NCBI RefSeq assembly: GCF_013205055.1
Contig: NZ_JABMLF010000001.1
Coordinates: forward strand, 1,364,001-1,428,000
Direction: 5' to 3'
Length of the DNA stretch: 64,000 nt
From: Rathayibacter sp. VKM Ac-2856
Lineage (GTDB): Bacteria > Actinomycetota > Actinomycetes > Actinomycetales > Microbacteriaceae
Position numbers and translations under genes: made by a program
Part shown: one piece after another, positions 28,199 through 43,647 of the stretch
Layout: each line of letters opens with the position of its first letter
Position numbering within the stretch: the stretch's first letter is position 1
The notes under the pieces: generated by a model
Told to the model about the DNA's origin: nothing
Database searches by the model: none
What the model saw: only the letters and a program-made list of their open reading frames with translations

Positions 28199-29065
28199 CT
28201 ACTGGGAGACGTCCGCGCCGAAGTAGCGCTCGGAGATGGAGGCGAGGGTGCCGTCGGCGCGCAGCTCGTCGAGCGCGTCGTCGACCGCGGCGACGAGGTC
28301 GTCGGAGCCCTTCGGGAAGGTGAAGGCGCTCTCGGAGCTGTCGTCGGTGGTCACCGCGACCTTGAGGCCGGCGGCCTGGTCGGGGTAGGTGGTCGACCAG
28401 TCGAGCCAGGTGAGGCGGTCGTTCAGCGTCGCGTCCACGCGGCCCTGCTCGACGAGCGCCACGGCCTGGGCCCAGCCCTCGACGCCCTCGACGGTCGCGC
28501 CGCTGTCCTGCGCGAGCGTGTACCAGTTGCTCGACAGGGACTGCGCGGTCGTCTTGCCGGAGAGCGACTCCAGCGAGGTGATCTCGGTGTCGTCGGCCGG
28601 CACCACGACGACCCCGGGGCTGACCGAGTACGGCTCGGAGAAGTCGTACTTGGCGCTGCGCTCGTCGTTGATCGAGACCTGGTTGGCGATCACGTCGAAG
28701 CGGCCGCCGTCCAGACCCGCGAACATCGCGTCCCACTGGGTCTCCTCGAACTCCGGCTCGACGCCGAGCTTCTCGGCGACCGCGGTGATGACCTCGACGT
28801 CGTAGCCGGTGAGCTCGCCGGTGCCGCCGTCCGCGTGGAACGAGAACGGCGAGTAGGTGCCCTCGGTGCCGATGGTCAGCGTGCCGGAGTCCTGGACCTC
28901 GGCGAGCGTGAGCCCCGACGCGGTCGACGCGGTGCTGTCGCCGCCGGAGCCGGAGACGACGTCGTCCGTCGAGGCGGGGGCGCAGCCGGCGAGGACGAGG
29001 GCGGCGGCGGCCGCGGTCGTGCCGAGCAGGACTCGCAGCGAGGTGCGGGCGGGGAGGAGCGTCAC
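28199..29065 (-). CDS. Amino-acid ABC transporter substrate-binding lipoprotein
   Basis: 288-residue extracellular solute-binding protein (family 3). A lipoprotein signal precedes the lipobox LVLAGC, then a Ser/Thr/Asp linker, then GTLTIGTEGTYSPFSFHADG and LTGYDVEVITAVAEKLGVE, the start of the SBP_bac_3 fold; the ligand-contact stretch DGGRFDVIANQVSINDER follows. The GTG at 29065 was chosen because GAAGGAAAG lies just upstream; an ATG 21 bases earlier is possible. It heads a three-gene importer operon, with a repeat array before the permease gene. Confidence 0.92.
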   Translation of the reverse strand: MTLLPARTSLRVLLGTTAAAAALVLAGCAPASTDDVVSGSGGDSTASTASGLTLAEVQDSGTLTIGTEGTYSPFSFHADGGTGELTGYDVEVITAVAEKLGVEPEFEETQWDAMFAGLDGGRFDVIANQVSINDERSAKYDFSEPYSVSPGVVVVPADDTEITSLESLSGKTTAQSLSSNWYTLAQDSGATVEGVEGWAQAVALVEQGRVDATLNDRLTWLDWSTTYPDQAAGLKVAVTTDDSSESAFTFPKGSDDLVAAVDDALDELRADGTLASISERYFGADVSQ

Positions 29066-29208
29066 AGTGTCTTTCCTTCGGTGCATCGCGGTGTCCGACG
29101 ACCGGGAGCGGCCGCAGCCGCGCACGGTTCGGGGGGGGGTGGGGAGGAGCGGAGGCGATCGATCGCGCGATTCCCGCTCCCTCCACCCAACCAGGACGAG
29201 GGGGACGC

Positions 29209-29727
29209 CTATTCCCGGATGTCGCCGTGTGTCGTCGACTGGGCGCCGAGCCCCGCGAGGAAGGCCTCGGCTCCGGCGACCTCGTCCGCGGTCAGTCCGG
29301 CGGCCGACTCCGGCACGACGAGATGGAAGGGGATCTCCTGCTCGCGCGCCCAGTCGACCGCGTCGCCGCGCAGGTTGTCGTCGATCCAGACGACGGCGTC
29401 GATGTCGAAGCGCTCTCCGGCCCGCTCGAGCCAGACGGCGACGGGCTGCAGCTTGCCGGTCTGGCCGGGGAAGCGGGGGTCGCGCGGCAGCCCTCCGCCG
29501 AAGACGATCGCCTCGGTGCCCGCCGGGAGCCCCAGATCGTCTGCCAGCACCGAGGTGAGCTTGGGCGGCCAGGTGGTGGCCCAGACGATCGTGCCGACCG
29601 CGGCGAGGCGGTGGACCAGCTCCTCGCGCTCGGGCTCGAGCATCAGCCGATGGCTGCCCAGCGCGCGATCGCTCGAGACGGAGGGGTTCAGGACGCCGTC
29701 GACGTCGAGCAGGATGAGGGCGGCCAT
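29209..29727 (-). CDS. HAD-like phosphatase-fold protein
   Basis: 172 residues. ILLDVDGVLNPSV is HAD motif I with both aspartates, WATTWPPKLT corresponds to motif II with a Thr, and VVWIDDNLRGD is motif IV. The pattern is that of the small HAD domains found alone or in Swiss-army-knife RNA-repair proteins. Substrate unknown. The ATG at 29727 lies seven bases after TACGGT on the minus strand, so the message may be leaderless. Divergent from the spermidine-synthase-like gene, 61 bases apart. Confidence 0.75.
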   Translation of the reverse strand: MAALILLDVDGVLNPSVSSDRALGSHRLMLEPEREELVHRLAAVGTIVWATTWPPKLTSVLADDLGLPAGTEAIVFGGGLPRDPRFPGQTGKLQPVAVWLERAGERFDIDAVVWIDDNLRGDAVDWAREQEIPFHLVVPESAAGLTADEVAGAEAFLAGLGAQSTTHGDIRE

Positions 29728-29788
29728 GGCTGCAACCGTAGCCGCGGGTGCGACCCGGCGCGAGGCGTCCGCGCGCTAGCGTGAGCGA

Positions 29789-30562
29789 ATGCCGCCCACG
29801 GTCCGCCTCCCCGACGGGGCGGTGGTCTCGCTCGAGCCCGACCCGATCCGGACGGGATCGCTGGTCCTGGAGATCGACGGCTCGGAGCAGTCGCTGATCG
29901 ATCTCCGCGCCCCCGGCCGGCTCGGTCTGGAGTACCTCGCGCGGCTCGGCGCCGCGGTCGACGCTCTCGCGCCGGCGGGAGAGCCGGTCTCGGTCCTGCA
30001 CCTCGGCGCGGGCGCGCTGGCGCTCGCGCGCTACGTCGCCGTGACGCGTCCCGGCTCCGAGCAGACCGTCGTCGAGCGGGCGGCGGGACTGGTCGAGTTC
30101 GTGCGGGAGCACGCACCGCTGCCCACGGGGACCCGGCTGCGCAGCGTCACGGCCGACGCGTCAGGCCCCCTCGCCGTGGCGCCGGCGGACCTCGTCGTGC
30201 TCGACGTGTACGACGGCGACGAGATCCCCGAGCCCTTCTACCGCGCCGACGTGCTCTCGCGTCTCGCCGGGCTGGTCGCCGCGGGCGGGCTGCTGGCGGT
30301 CAACGTCGCCGACGACGCCGACCACCGGCGGCTCCGGCGCCTGCGGAGCGGACTGCGGCCGCTGCTCCCGGTGCTCGCCGCGGTCGGCTCACAGACGCTC
30401 GCCGAAGGGCGCGGCAGCGGCAACGCGATCCTGCTCGCCTCTCGCGGCGACGCCGCCTCGCGGGCCGCCCACCGGCTCCTGCAGGCCGGTCCGCACCCGG
30501 TCGCGGCCGTTGCGGACGGCGACGTCGTGGCCGTCGAGGTGGCGGTAGAAGTCGACCCGTGA
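29789..30562 (+). CDS. Spermidine-synthase-like methyltransferase-fold protein
   Basis: 257 residues with a Rossmann core: SVLHLGAGALALARYVAV (nucleotide-binding loop), QTVVERAAGLVEFVREHAP, and DLVVLDVYDGDEIPEPFYRA in the catalytic position of spermidine synthases. It is paralogous to the gene at 42634. Such stand-alone actinobacterial proteins are usually annotated spermidine synthase, but the real reaction is not known. TAGCGT lies six bases before the ATG, suggesting a leaderless message. Its last 174 bases overlap the end of the convergent LuxR-type gene. Confidence 0.75.
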   Translation: MPPTVRLPDGAVVSLEPDPIRTGSLVLEIDGSEQSLIDLRAPGRLGLEYLARLGAAVDALAPAGEPVSVLHLGAGALALARYVAVTRPGSEQTVVERAAGLVEFVREHAPLPTGTRLRSVTADASGPLAVAPADLVVLDVYDGDEIPEPFYRADVLSRLAGLVAAGGLLAVNVADDADHRRLRRLRSGLRPLLPVLAAVGSQTLAEGRGSGNAILLASRGDAASRAAHRLLQAGPHPVAAVADGDVVAVEVAVEVDP

Positions 30563-31129
30563 CTCCAGGGCGATGCCCGCCTCGAGGTACTTGGCCTTGA
30601 TCCGCTTGATGTAGGTCCGCACGGTGTGCTCCGCGATGCGCATGTCGAGCGCGACGTCCTTGACCGCGGTGCCGCCGCCGTAGGAGCGCATCACGCGGCT
30701 CTCCTGCCGGCTGAGGACCGGCCGGCGGTGCTCCCCGGCGGCGAGGAAGCGGTGCCGGGCCGCCTCGGAGATCCAGGAGCGTCCGGACGCGACCGAGACG
30801 ACGGCGGCGACCAGCTCGCCCGGCTCGTCGCCCTTCCAGACGAACGCGGTCCGCTCGAGGCGGAGCACCGCGCGGACGGCCTCGAGGGAGTCCGACGCCG
30901 ACAGCACGACCAGGCCGCGGTGACGCGCGCCGACCGCGGCGAGGGTGCTCGCGAGCGTCTCGGGCGGGACGCGGTCGAGGTCCAGCACGGCGATGGTGTC
31001 GGCCGCCGCGTCGTCGTCGCCGGCGACCCGCAGGCGCGGGACGACCTCGGCGAGGAGGGCCAGGAGCGCGGCGCGCTCGATCGTCAGGCCGCCTACGACC
31101 GTCACAGCGAAGTGATCGAATTCCGCCAC
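30389..31129 (-). CDS. LuxR-type helix-turn-helix regulator with receiver-like N-terminus
   Basis: 246 residues. The N-terminal half looks like a degenerate receiver domain (TIAVLDLDRVPPETLASTL, GLVVLSASDSLEAVRAVL), without a clear phospho-acceptor cluster. The C-terminal GerE-type DNA-binding domain is LSRQESRVMRSYGGGTAVKD followed by DMRIAEHTVRTYIKRIKAKY. The GTG at 31129 has AAGGGG six bases upstream. The last 57 codons or so run antisense through the end of the spermidine-synthase-like gene and carry no domain. No partner sensor kinase is nearby. Confidence 0.75.
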   Translation of the reverse strand: MAEFDHFAVTVVGGLTIERAALLALLAEVVPRLRVAGDDDAAADTIAVLDLDRVPPETLASTLAAVGARHRGLVVLSASDSLEAVRAVLRLERTAFVWKGDEPGELVAAVVSVASGRSWISEAARHRFLAAGEHRRPVLSRQESRVMRSYGGGTAVKDVALDMRIAEHTVRTYIKRIKAKYLEAGIALESRVDFYRHLDGHDVAVRNGRDRVRTGLQEPVGGPRGGVAARGEQDRVAAAAPFGERL

Positions 31130-31297
31130 GGAAACCCCTTGCGAGGACGGTCGGGTCCGTCCTGGATCGAACCGTAGCGAACGCGCGCCCGCCGGGGCGA
31201 CGCATGGGACATTCCGTCTCTTCACGGATCCGGTCGACGCCGTCGCGGCCGATCCGCTCTCCCGCGACGGGGTCGGAGAGGGCTAGTCTCCGTGACG

Positions 31298-32149
31298 ATG
31301 AACGACTCCGAGGACACCACGACCCGCTCGACCCGGATCCCCGCCGACCAGGTGCGGACCCGGATGCTCGCCGCTGCCCGCGAGGTCATCTCGGTCAACG
31401 GGCTCACCGTCGGCTTCGCCCACCTGCCGATGGAGGAGTACATCCGCCTCGCCGCCGTGCCGCGCAGCTCGGTGTACCGGATCTGGAGCACGCGCGAGGA
31501 GTTCGTCGCCGATCTCATCGGCGAGATCTTCGTCGCCGATCGGTTCGCCGACGGCGCCGATCCGGACGCCCAGCGCGCCATGACCGAGGTGTACGAGCGC
31601 TCCGCGGATCGTCTCGGCACCGCGGCGGGCCGGCGCGAGGTCGCCTGGGAGATGATCCGGATCGGAGCGAACTCGAGCGTCGAGACGCTGCGCTCCTCGG
31701 TCGACTGGTCCTCCTACAACGCGCTGCTGGCCTGCACCTTCTCGATGGAGGAGGGCCCCGCCCGGGACGCGGTCCGCGCGACGGCTCAGCGGCTGGAGAG
31801 CATGCTCACCCAGCGGATGCGCGACTACTACCAGGAGATCCTCGATCTCTTCCGCTCGTCGCTCAAGCCCGGCTTCACGACGCTGCAGCTCGCGCATCTC
31901 ACCGCGATCGTGACCGACGGGCTCGTGCACCGCGGCCGGCTGCTCGACGACGAGCTGGACGCCGTGATCACGGCGCCGGGCCCGGACGGCGAACCGGTCG
32001 AGTGGACGCTCACCGCCTGGACGATCCGCTCGATCGTCGAGGGGATGCTCGTGCCGGTCGGGGAGGACGAGGACGGTGCCGGGGAGAGCGGTGCCGGGGA
32101 GAGCGGCGCCGAGGACGACAGCGCCGGGGACCGCGGCACCGGCCGCTAG
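31298..32149 (+). CDS. TetR-family transcriptional regulator
   Basis: 283 residues. The N-terminal helix-turn-helix is ADQVRTRMLAAAREVISVNG, with HLPMEEYIRLAAVPRSSVYR and IWSTREEFVADLIGEIF. The ligand-binding half is about 190 residues and ends in an acidic Gly/Ser/Glu/Asp tail with a 15-base tandem repeat. The ATG at 31298 comes eight bases after TAGTCT (31284-31289), suggesting a leaderless message; a GTG six bases earlier is also in frame. Convergent with a paralogous TetR gene, with which it shares a CTAG at both stop codons. Confidence 0.85.
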   Translation: MNDSEDTTTRSTRIPADQVRTRMLAAAREVISVNGLTVGFAHLPMEEYIRLAAVPRSSVYRIWSTREEFVADLIGEIFVADRFADGADPDAQRAMTEVYERSADRLGTAAGRREVAWEMIRIGANSSVETLRSSVDWSSYNALLACTFSMEEGPARDAVRATAQRLESMLTQRMRDYYQEILDLFRSSLKPGFTTLQLAHLTAIVTDGLVHRGRLLDDELDAVITAPGPDGEPVEWTLTAWTIRSIVEGMLVPVGEDEDGAGESGAGESGAEDDSAGDRGTGR

Positions 32150-32943
32150 AGGACCGGAGCGTCCTCCGCAGGAACCGGGCCGGCCGGCACCGGCTCGCAG
32201 AAGCCGTCGATGAGCATCAGCGCGCCCGCCACCACGAGCGACGGCGACTCCGGCCGATCGGCGTCGAGCGGACCGGTGACCAGCTCCGGAGCCGCGATCC
32301 TGGCGATGCAGAGGCCCTCGACGAAGGCGCAGATCGCGGAGGCGAGGACGGCGTGGTCCTCGTCCCGCCCGGAGCGCAGCTGCAGTCCGGCCTCGGCGAG
32401 GGTGTGCCGGTAGTACTTCGCCATGTTCTCGATGAAGTGGATCTGGCGGGAGCGCAACGCCTCCCGGATCGCGGTGCGGGCGGGCTCCGCGTGCGAGTCG
32501 ACGGCACCGACCAGGGCGACGAAGTTCCGCCAGTGCTGCGAGGAGAACACGTTCTCGTAGTTCGCCTCGATCGCCACCGAGACCGAGGCGACGAGGATCT
32601 CGCGCATCTGCTCGGCGGTCGGCGGCTCGGAGAGGCGGCGGTGGAGGTAGGAGTCGCCCGCGGAGAGCGAGGTGGGATCGAGCCGGGCGGTGAGGATCCG
32701 CTCCGGGATCGCCGCGACCAGCTCGTCGTAGAACGCCTGCCGGGTGGGCCAGATGCGGTACACCGTGCTGCGCGGCACGCCGGCGGCGCGGATCACGTCC
32801 TCGAGCGGCAGGTGCGAGACGCCGACGCGCAGGCCCTCCGCTCGGACGACCGCGAGCGCGGCGTCGAGGAGCCGGGTCCGGACCTGCTCGCGGCTGAGGC
32901 GGGCCGGGCGCGGTGGGACCTCGGGCGGGGTGTCGTTGCCCAT
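32146..32943 (-). CDS. TetR-family transcriptional regulator, paralogue of its convergent neighbour
   Basis: 265 residues; helix-turn-helix REQVRTRLLDAALAVVRAEG, with HLPLEDVIRAAGVPRSTVYR and IWPTRQAFYDELVA, about half identical to the neighbour at 31298 in this part. The ATG at 32943 has GGAGGC just upstream. A candidate promoter and a perfect palindrome lie about 215-265 bases upstream. The target is unknown; the secreted hydrolase gene upstream on the same strand is one candidate (inference). Confidence 0.85.
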   Translation of the reverse strand: MGNDTPPEVPPRPARLSREQVRTRLLDAALAVVRAEGLRVGVSHLPLEDVIRAAGVPRSTVYRIWPTRQAFYDELVAAIPERILTARLDPTSLSAGDSYLHRRLSEPPTAEQMREILVASVSVAIEANYENVFSSQHWRNFVALVGAVDSHAEPARTAIREALRSRQIHFIENMAKYYRHTLAEAGLQLRSGRDEDHAVLASAICAFVEGLCIARIAAPELVTGPLDADRPESPSLVVAGALMLIDGFCEPVPAGPVPAEDAPVL

Positions 32944-33156
32944 CGTGCCTCCGGAGGCGGGTGAGCGGGGCGGCTTCGGGGTCCCCGGTGCACCCGAGCG
33001 TAGACGATCGCCGACAGTCGTCGCGCACGTCGAGGCGGTCGGCGGCGACTCCGCGTCGCGTCGGGCGCCGGCGGACGGGCGCGGCTCGCGGTCGACTCCA
33101 GAGTCGCGCGAGCCGCGCTGCCTGTCCCCCAGGCGGCCGCCCCATCGGCCGAGTCG

Positions 33157-33206
33157 ACCGTAAGCGCTCGATCCCGGCGGCGTCAAAAGCACCGGACATG
33201 ATGTCC
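33157..33206 (-). promoter_or_regulatory. Promoter with adjacent palindrome upstream of the TetR gene
   Basis: On the minus strand TTGACG (33186-33181), an 18-base spacer and TACGGT (33162-33157). Immediately upstream of the -35 is a perfect palindrome GGACATGATGTCC (33194-33206), a plausible binding site for one of the two TetR proteins. The remainder of 32944-33245 is non-coding leader with no recognised gene. Confidence 0.5.
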
Positions 33207-33245
33207 CTTAGGCGGTGACAGGGAGGGCGGCAGCGGCCCCCTGAG

Positions 33246-34523
33246 TCAGTGGCGGAAGGGACGCCGCGGCTCGTCCGCCGGCGGCAGGGACCGCTGGCCC
33301 GCACGGACGCCGTCGGCGCGCGGGAGGCCGAGCTCGTCGGCGACGGCCCGGGCGATCTCCGCCTCGGCGTGTCCCGCCAGCTCGACGTTGCGCATCAGCT
33401 TGGCGTGGTGGCAGGGGCTGGCGTCGATCGCCACGACCATCGCGGAGAAGCGCATCGCGTCGCCCAGCCGCGCCATCGGGCTGAGCTCCGCCAGGACGGA
33501 CGGGACGTCGGGCATCGAGAGCATCGTGTAGTAGCAGGTCGAGACGACGTACTCGTCGACACCCGCCTCGGCCGAGGGCGGCGCGACGATGATGTCGCCG
33601 AGCGAGACGGAGCCCGTCCGCGCCCCGAGGACCGACGCGATCGTGACCCGGATGTCGCCGGCGAGCGACACCACGCGGACGCTCGCCGGCCACGGCGGCA
33701 GGGCGGCGAGCTCCGTCGATCCGGTGCGCATGGCGATCCCCGCCTGCGAGGACAGCGCGTCGATCATCGGCATCCCGGTGCACTCCCCCGCCTTCGAGGC
33801 GTCCTCGGAAGCCGCCTCCCCGCAGGAGGCGAGCAGCGCGGAGATCCCCAGGCGCGACTGCGGCTCCAGCCCGCTCACCACGGCGGGACTGATGGGGCCG
33901 GTCGAGTCGATGATCTCGCCGAGGCGGAGGGCGAGGTCGGAGCCGGTGTTCGGGGTGCCGAAGGTGACGACCTCGCGCACCATCGACTCGACCGGGACGC
34001 CGTCGACGCTCTGGCTGAGCGCCTGGCGCGCGGCGAGCCCGCCCATCGAGTGCGCCACGACGACCGCCTGGTGCCCGGTCGCCGCGGTCAGGCAGGCGAT
34101 CGAGGAGGCCAGCGCGTCGGCGATCCCGGGATCGGTCACCCAGCGCGCCGCGAGATCGCGGTAGTCGAAGGTGTAGACGACGGCGCCCTCGGTGTCCTGG
34201 AACGCACCGATCAGCGAGCGCTGCGAGGTGGTGACGGGCTGGTCGACGCCGTCGGTCGCGATCAGGTCGACGAGGTGCGAGAAGGCGCCCGTCCGCGACT
34301 CGTCGTGCGTCGCGGTGCCGAGCCAGCCGTGCAGCACGAGGATCGGGACCAGGGACGCGGCCGTCGTCGCCTCGACCTCGTCACCGGGCAGCACGGGAGC
34401 GAGCTCGGCGATGCCGCAGCTCGCGGGTGGGGCCGCCGGGGCCGCCGTGGCGCGACCGGCGGGGACGACGACGGCACCGACCGCCACGAGCAGGGCGGAC
34501 AGCACGACGATCAGGACTCTCAT
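33246..34523 (-). CDS. Secreted alpha/beta-hydrolase, lipase-like
   Basis: 425 residues with a Sec signal peptide (RVLIVVLSALLVAVGAVVV, cleavage near ATAAPA). The hydrolase fold is visible as VPILVLHGWLGTATHDES (oxyanion-hole HG), the nucleophile elbow VVVAHSMGGLAARQAL and VTFGTPNTGSDLAL. Several cysteines suggest disulfides. It resembles esterases/lipases of the PGAP1/LipA kind; the substrate is unknown. The ATG at 34523 was preferred because GAGGAAAC lies about nine bases upstream; a GTG two codons earlier is possible. Confidence 0.75.
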   Translation of the reverse strand: MRVLIVVLSALLVAVGAVVVPAGRATAAPAAPPASCGIAELAPVLPGDEVEATTAASLVPILVLHGWLGTATHDESRTGAFSHLVDLIATDGVDQPVTTSQRSLIGAFQDTEGAVVYTFDYRDLAARWVTDPGIADALASSIACLTAATGHQAVVVAHSMGGLAARQALSQSVDGVPVESMVREVVTFGTPNTGSDLALRLGEIIDSTGPISPAVVSGLEPQSRLGISALLASCGEAASEDASKAGECTGMPMIDALSSQAGIAMRTGSTELAALPPWPASVRVVSLAGDIRVTIASVLGARTGSVSLGDIIVAPPSAEAGVDEYVVSTCYYTMLSMPDVPSVLAELSPMARLGDAMRFSAMVVAIDASPCHHAKLMRNVELAGHAEAEIARAVADELGLPRADGVRAGQRSLPPADEPRRPFRH

Positions 34524-34751
34524 CCGCACGTTTCCTCACCGCCGCGACCCCTGCTGAGCGGGTTCAGGGGATCGACCGGACGAACGTCACAGAAGTCAAT
34601 CATCCGCGCGCCCCCCGTTGTGCGCCTGGCGGGAATCTACCGACCCCCCGTGAGGGTGCCCTTACCGCGTGTCCGCTTCCCGAGTGCCCCTTCCCGGGGG
34701 TCGCGGCACCGGGCGGTCCCGGCCCGTCCCTCCCGGGCGGGGGGCGGGGAC

Positions 34752-34791
34752 GACGAAGGGCCCCGCCGGTCTCCCGGCGGGGCCCTTCGTC
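34752..34791 (-). terminator. rpoC terminator
   Basis: GACGAAGGGCCCCGCCGG and CCGGCGGGGCCCTTCGTC form a perfect 18-bp stem with a TCTC loop, 13 bases past the rpoC stop. The strongest terminator-like element in the window. The rest of 34524-34804 is non-coding with no recognised gene. Confidence 0.9.
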
Positions 34792-34804
34792 AGTCAGAGC
34801 GTGC

Positions 34805-38704
<3,900 letters not shown>

Positions 38705-38772
38705 TGTTTTCTCCTTGTCGGAAAACAGGGTGTCTCGTCAGAGACGGGGAGTCGTCAGATGCTGGCGCGGGA

Positions 38773-42264
<3,492 letters not shown>

Positions 42265-42481
42265 GGAAGGAACCTCCGTAGACCCTCGCGGGTCTCAATC
42301 TGTGGGATGTGTGGAGTGGGCTCCCGCCGGGCGGGCCGACACGTCCTGCTCCCCGAGGACGAACGCGGTGACGCGGCCGGTCTGACGCGGCGACCGGTTT
42401 GACGCGGCCTTCGGAGCGGGGGCTAGAGTGTGGCATCGGCATCCACCATCTGATGCCGGGTTCCGATGGCTGGTCGACCGC

Positions 42482-42547
42482 AATATGACGACTCGGCACT
42501 CGGGAGCGCAAAGTACAACTATAGATGCCCTGCGCCACGCCGCGCAA
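42482..42547 (-). promoter_or_regulatory. Tandem candidate promoters for rpoBC
   Basis: Two minus-strand promoters with the same -35 and spacing: TTGCGC (42547-42542), 18 bases, TATAGT (42523-42518); and TTGCGC (42511-42506), 18 bases, CATATT (42487-42482). The upstream one is stronger. They give leaders of about 245 and 210 bases before the rpoB TTG. The rest of 42265-42633 has no gene. Confidence 0.65.
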
Positions 42548-42557
42548 GTGCAGGTGC

Positions 42558-42586
42558 TTGCGTCCCGGTCGGGGCTCCGGTATAGG
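42558..42586 (+). promoter_or_regulatory. Promoter for the gene at 42634
   Basis: TTGCGT, a 17-base spacer and TATAGG on the plus strand, divergent from the rpoB promoters, with a predicted start near 42593 and a 40-base leader. Confidence 0.6.
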
Positions 42587-42633
42587 CCGGCTTCCTCCGC
42601 CCCCGCCGTCGCGCGGCACGGCAGACTGGACGG

Positions 42634-43524
42634 ATGGCCGAACGCACCGGTCGCCGACGCGGCGACGACTCCGAGCACCCCCGCGCCGTGCTCGCCAGCG
42701 GGTTCCTCGCGCAGATCGAGCCCGACCGCCACCTGGCCGACGCGGCCGTCCTCGTCGTCGACGGCACGCCGCAGTCGCACGTCGACCTCGCCGACCCGAC
42801 GCACCTCTCCTTCGAGTACGTGCGGCGGATCGGCCACGCCATCGACCTGCTCGCGCCCGAGGGCGAGGCGGTCACGGCGCTGCACCTCGGTGCCGGCGCG
42901 CTGACCCTGCCCCGCTACGTCGCCGCGACCCGGCCGGGCTCGCGCCAGCAGGTCGTCGAGATCGAGGCGGCCCTGGTCGACCTCGTCCGCGAGTCGCTCC
43001 CCCTGCCCCGCGGGGCGCAGATCCGGATCCGCCAGGGCGACGCCCGCGAGGTGCTCGGCAAGCTGCCGCCAGGACTGCTCGGCACGGTCGACGTCGTCGT
43101 GGTCGACATCTTCTCCGGGGCCCGCACGCCCGCGCACGTGACGAGCGCCGAGTTCTACCGCGCGATCGCCCCGCTGCTCGCCCCGGGCGGCGTGGTCGCG
43201 GTGAACGTCGCCGACGGCGGCGCGCTGGCCTTCGCCCGGGCCCAGGCCGCCACCCTCGCCGCGGTCTTCGCGCACACCGCGATCATGACCGACACCCAGA
43301 TGCTCAAGGCCAAGCGCTTCGGCAACGTCGTGATGCTCGCCTCGCCGTCGCCGCTGCCGGTGGACGGCCTGCCGCGGCGGCTCGCCTCGGACCCCGCCCC
43401 GGCGAAGCTCGTGCAGGGCCGCGAGCTGGAGAACTTCCTCGGCGGCGCCTCGGTCGTCACCGACGAGACCGCCACCCCCTCGCCGCTGCCGGCCCGGAGC
43501 ATCTTCCAGGTGCGCCGGGGCTGA
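42634..43524 (+). CDS. Spermidine-synthase-like methyltransferase-fold protein
   Basis: 296 residues, paralogous to the protein at 29789 but longer. THLSFEYVRRIGHAIDLLAP and ALHLGAGALTLPRYVAATRP form the spermidine-synthase-like nucleotide site, VVVVDIFSGARTPAHVTSAE the catalytic aspartate region, and KRFGNVVMLASPSPLP a conserved late strand. About 70 residues follow, ending in VTDETATPSPLPARSIFQVR, which the paralogue lacks. No aminopropyltransferase partner genes (speD/E) are nearby; the reaction is unknown. Confidence 0.8.
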   Translation: MAERTGRRRGDDSEHPRAVLASGFLAQIEPDRHLADAAVLVVDGTPQSHVDLADPTHLSFEYVRRIGHAIDLLAPEGEAVTALHLGAGALTLPRYVAATRPGSRQQVVEIEAALVDLVRESLPLPRGAQIRIRQGDAREVLGKLPPGLLGTVDVVVVDIFSGARTPAHVTSAEFYRAIAPLLAPGGVVAVNVADGGALAFARAQAATLAAVFAHTAIMTDTQMLKAKRFGNVVMLASPSPLPVDGLPRRLASDPAPAKLVQGRELENFLGGASVVTDETATPSPLPARSIFQVRRG

Positions 43525-43647
43525 GCAACCGCGCGTCCGGGTCCTCACGGCCCTGTTGCCCGTACAGTGGTCGGGGGCCAGCGCCCCCTCCGTCCTCTCG
43601 CCGCCGCGTGCGCCGATCCGGATCCGCATCCACGAGGAAGAACCGCT

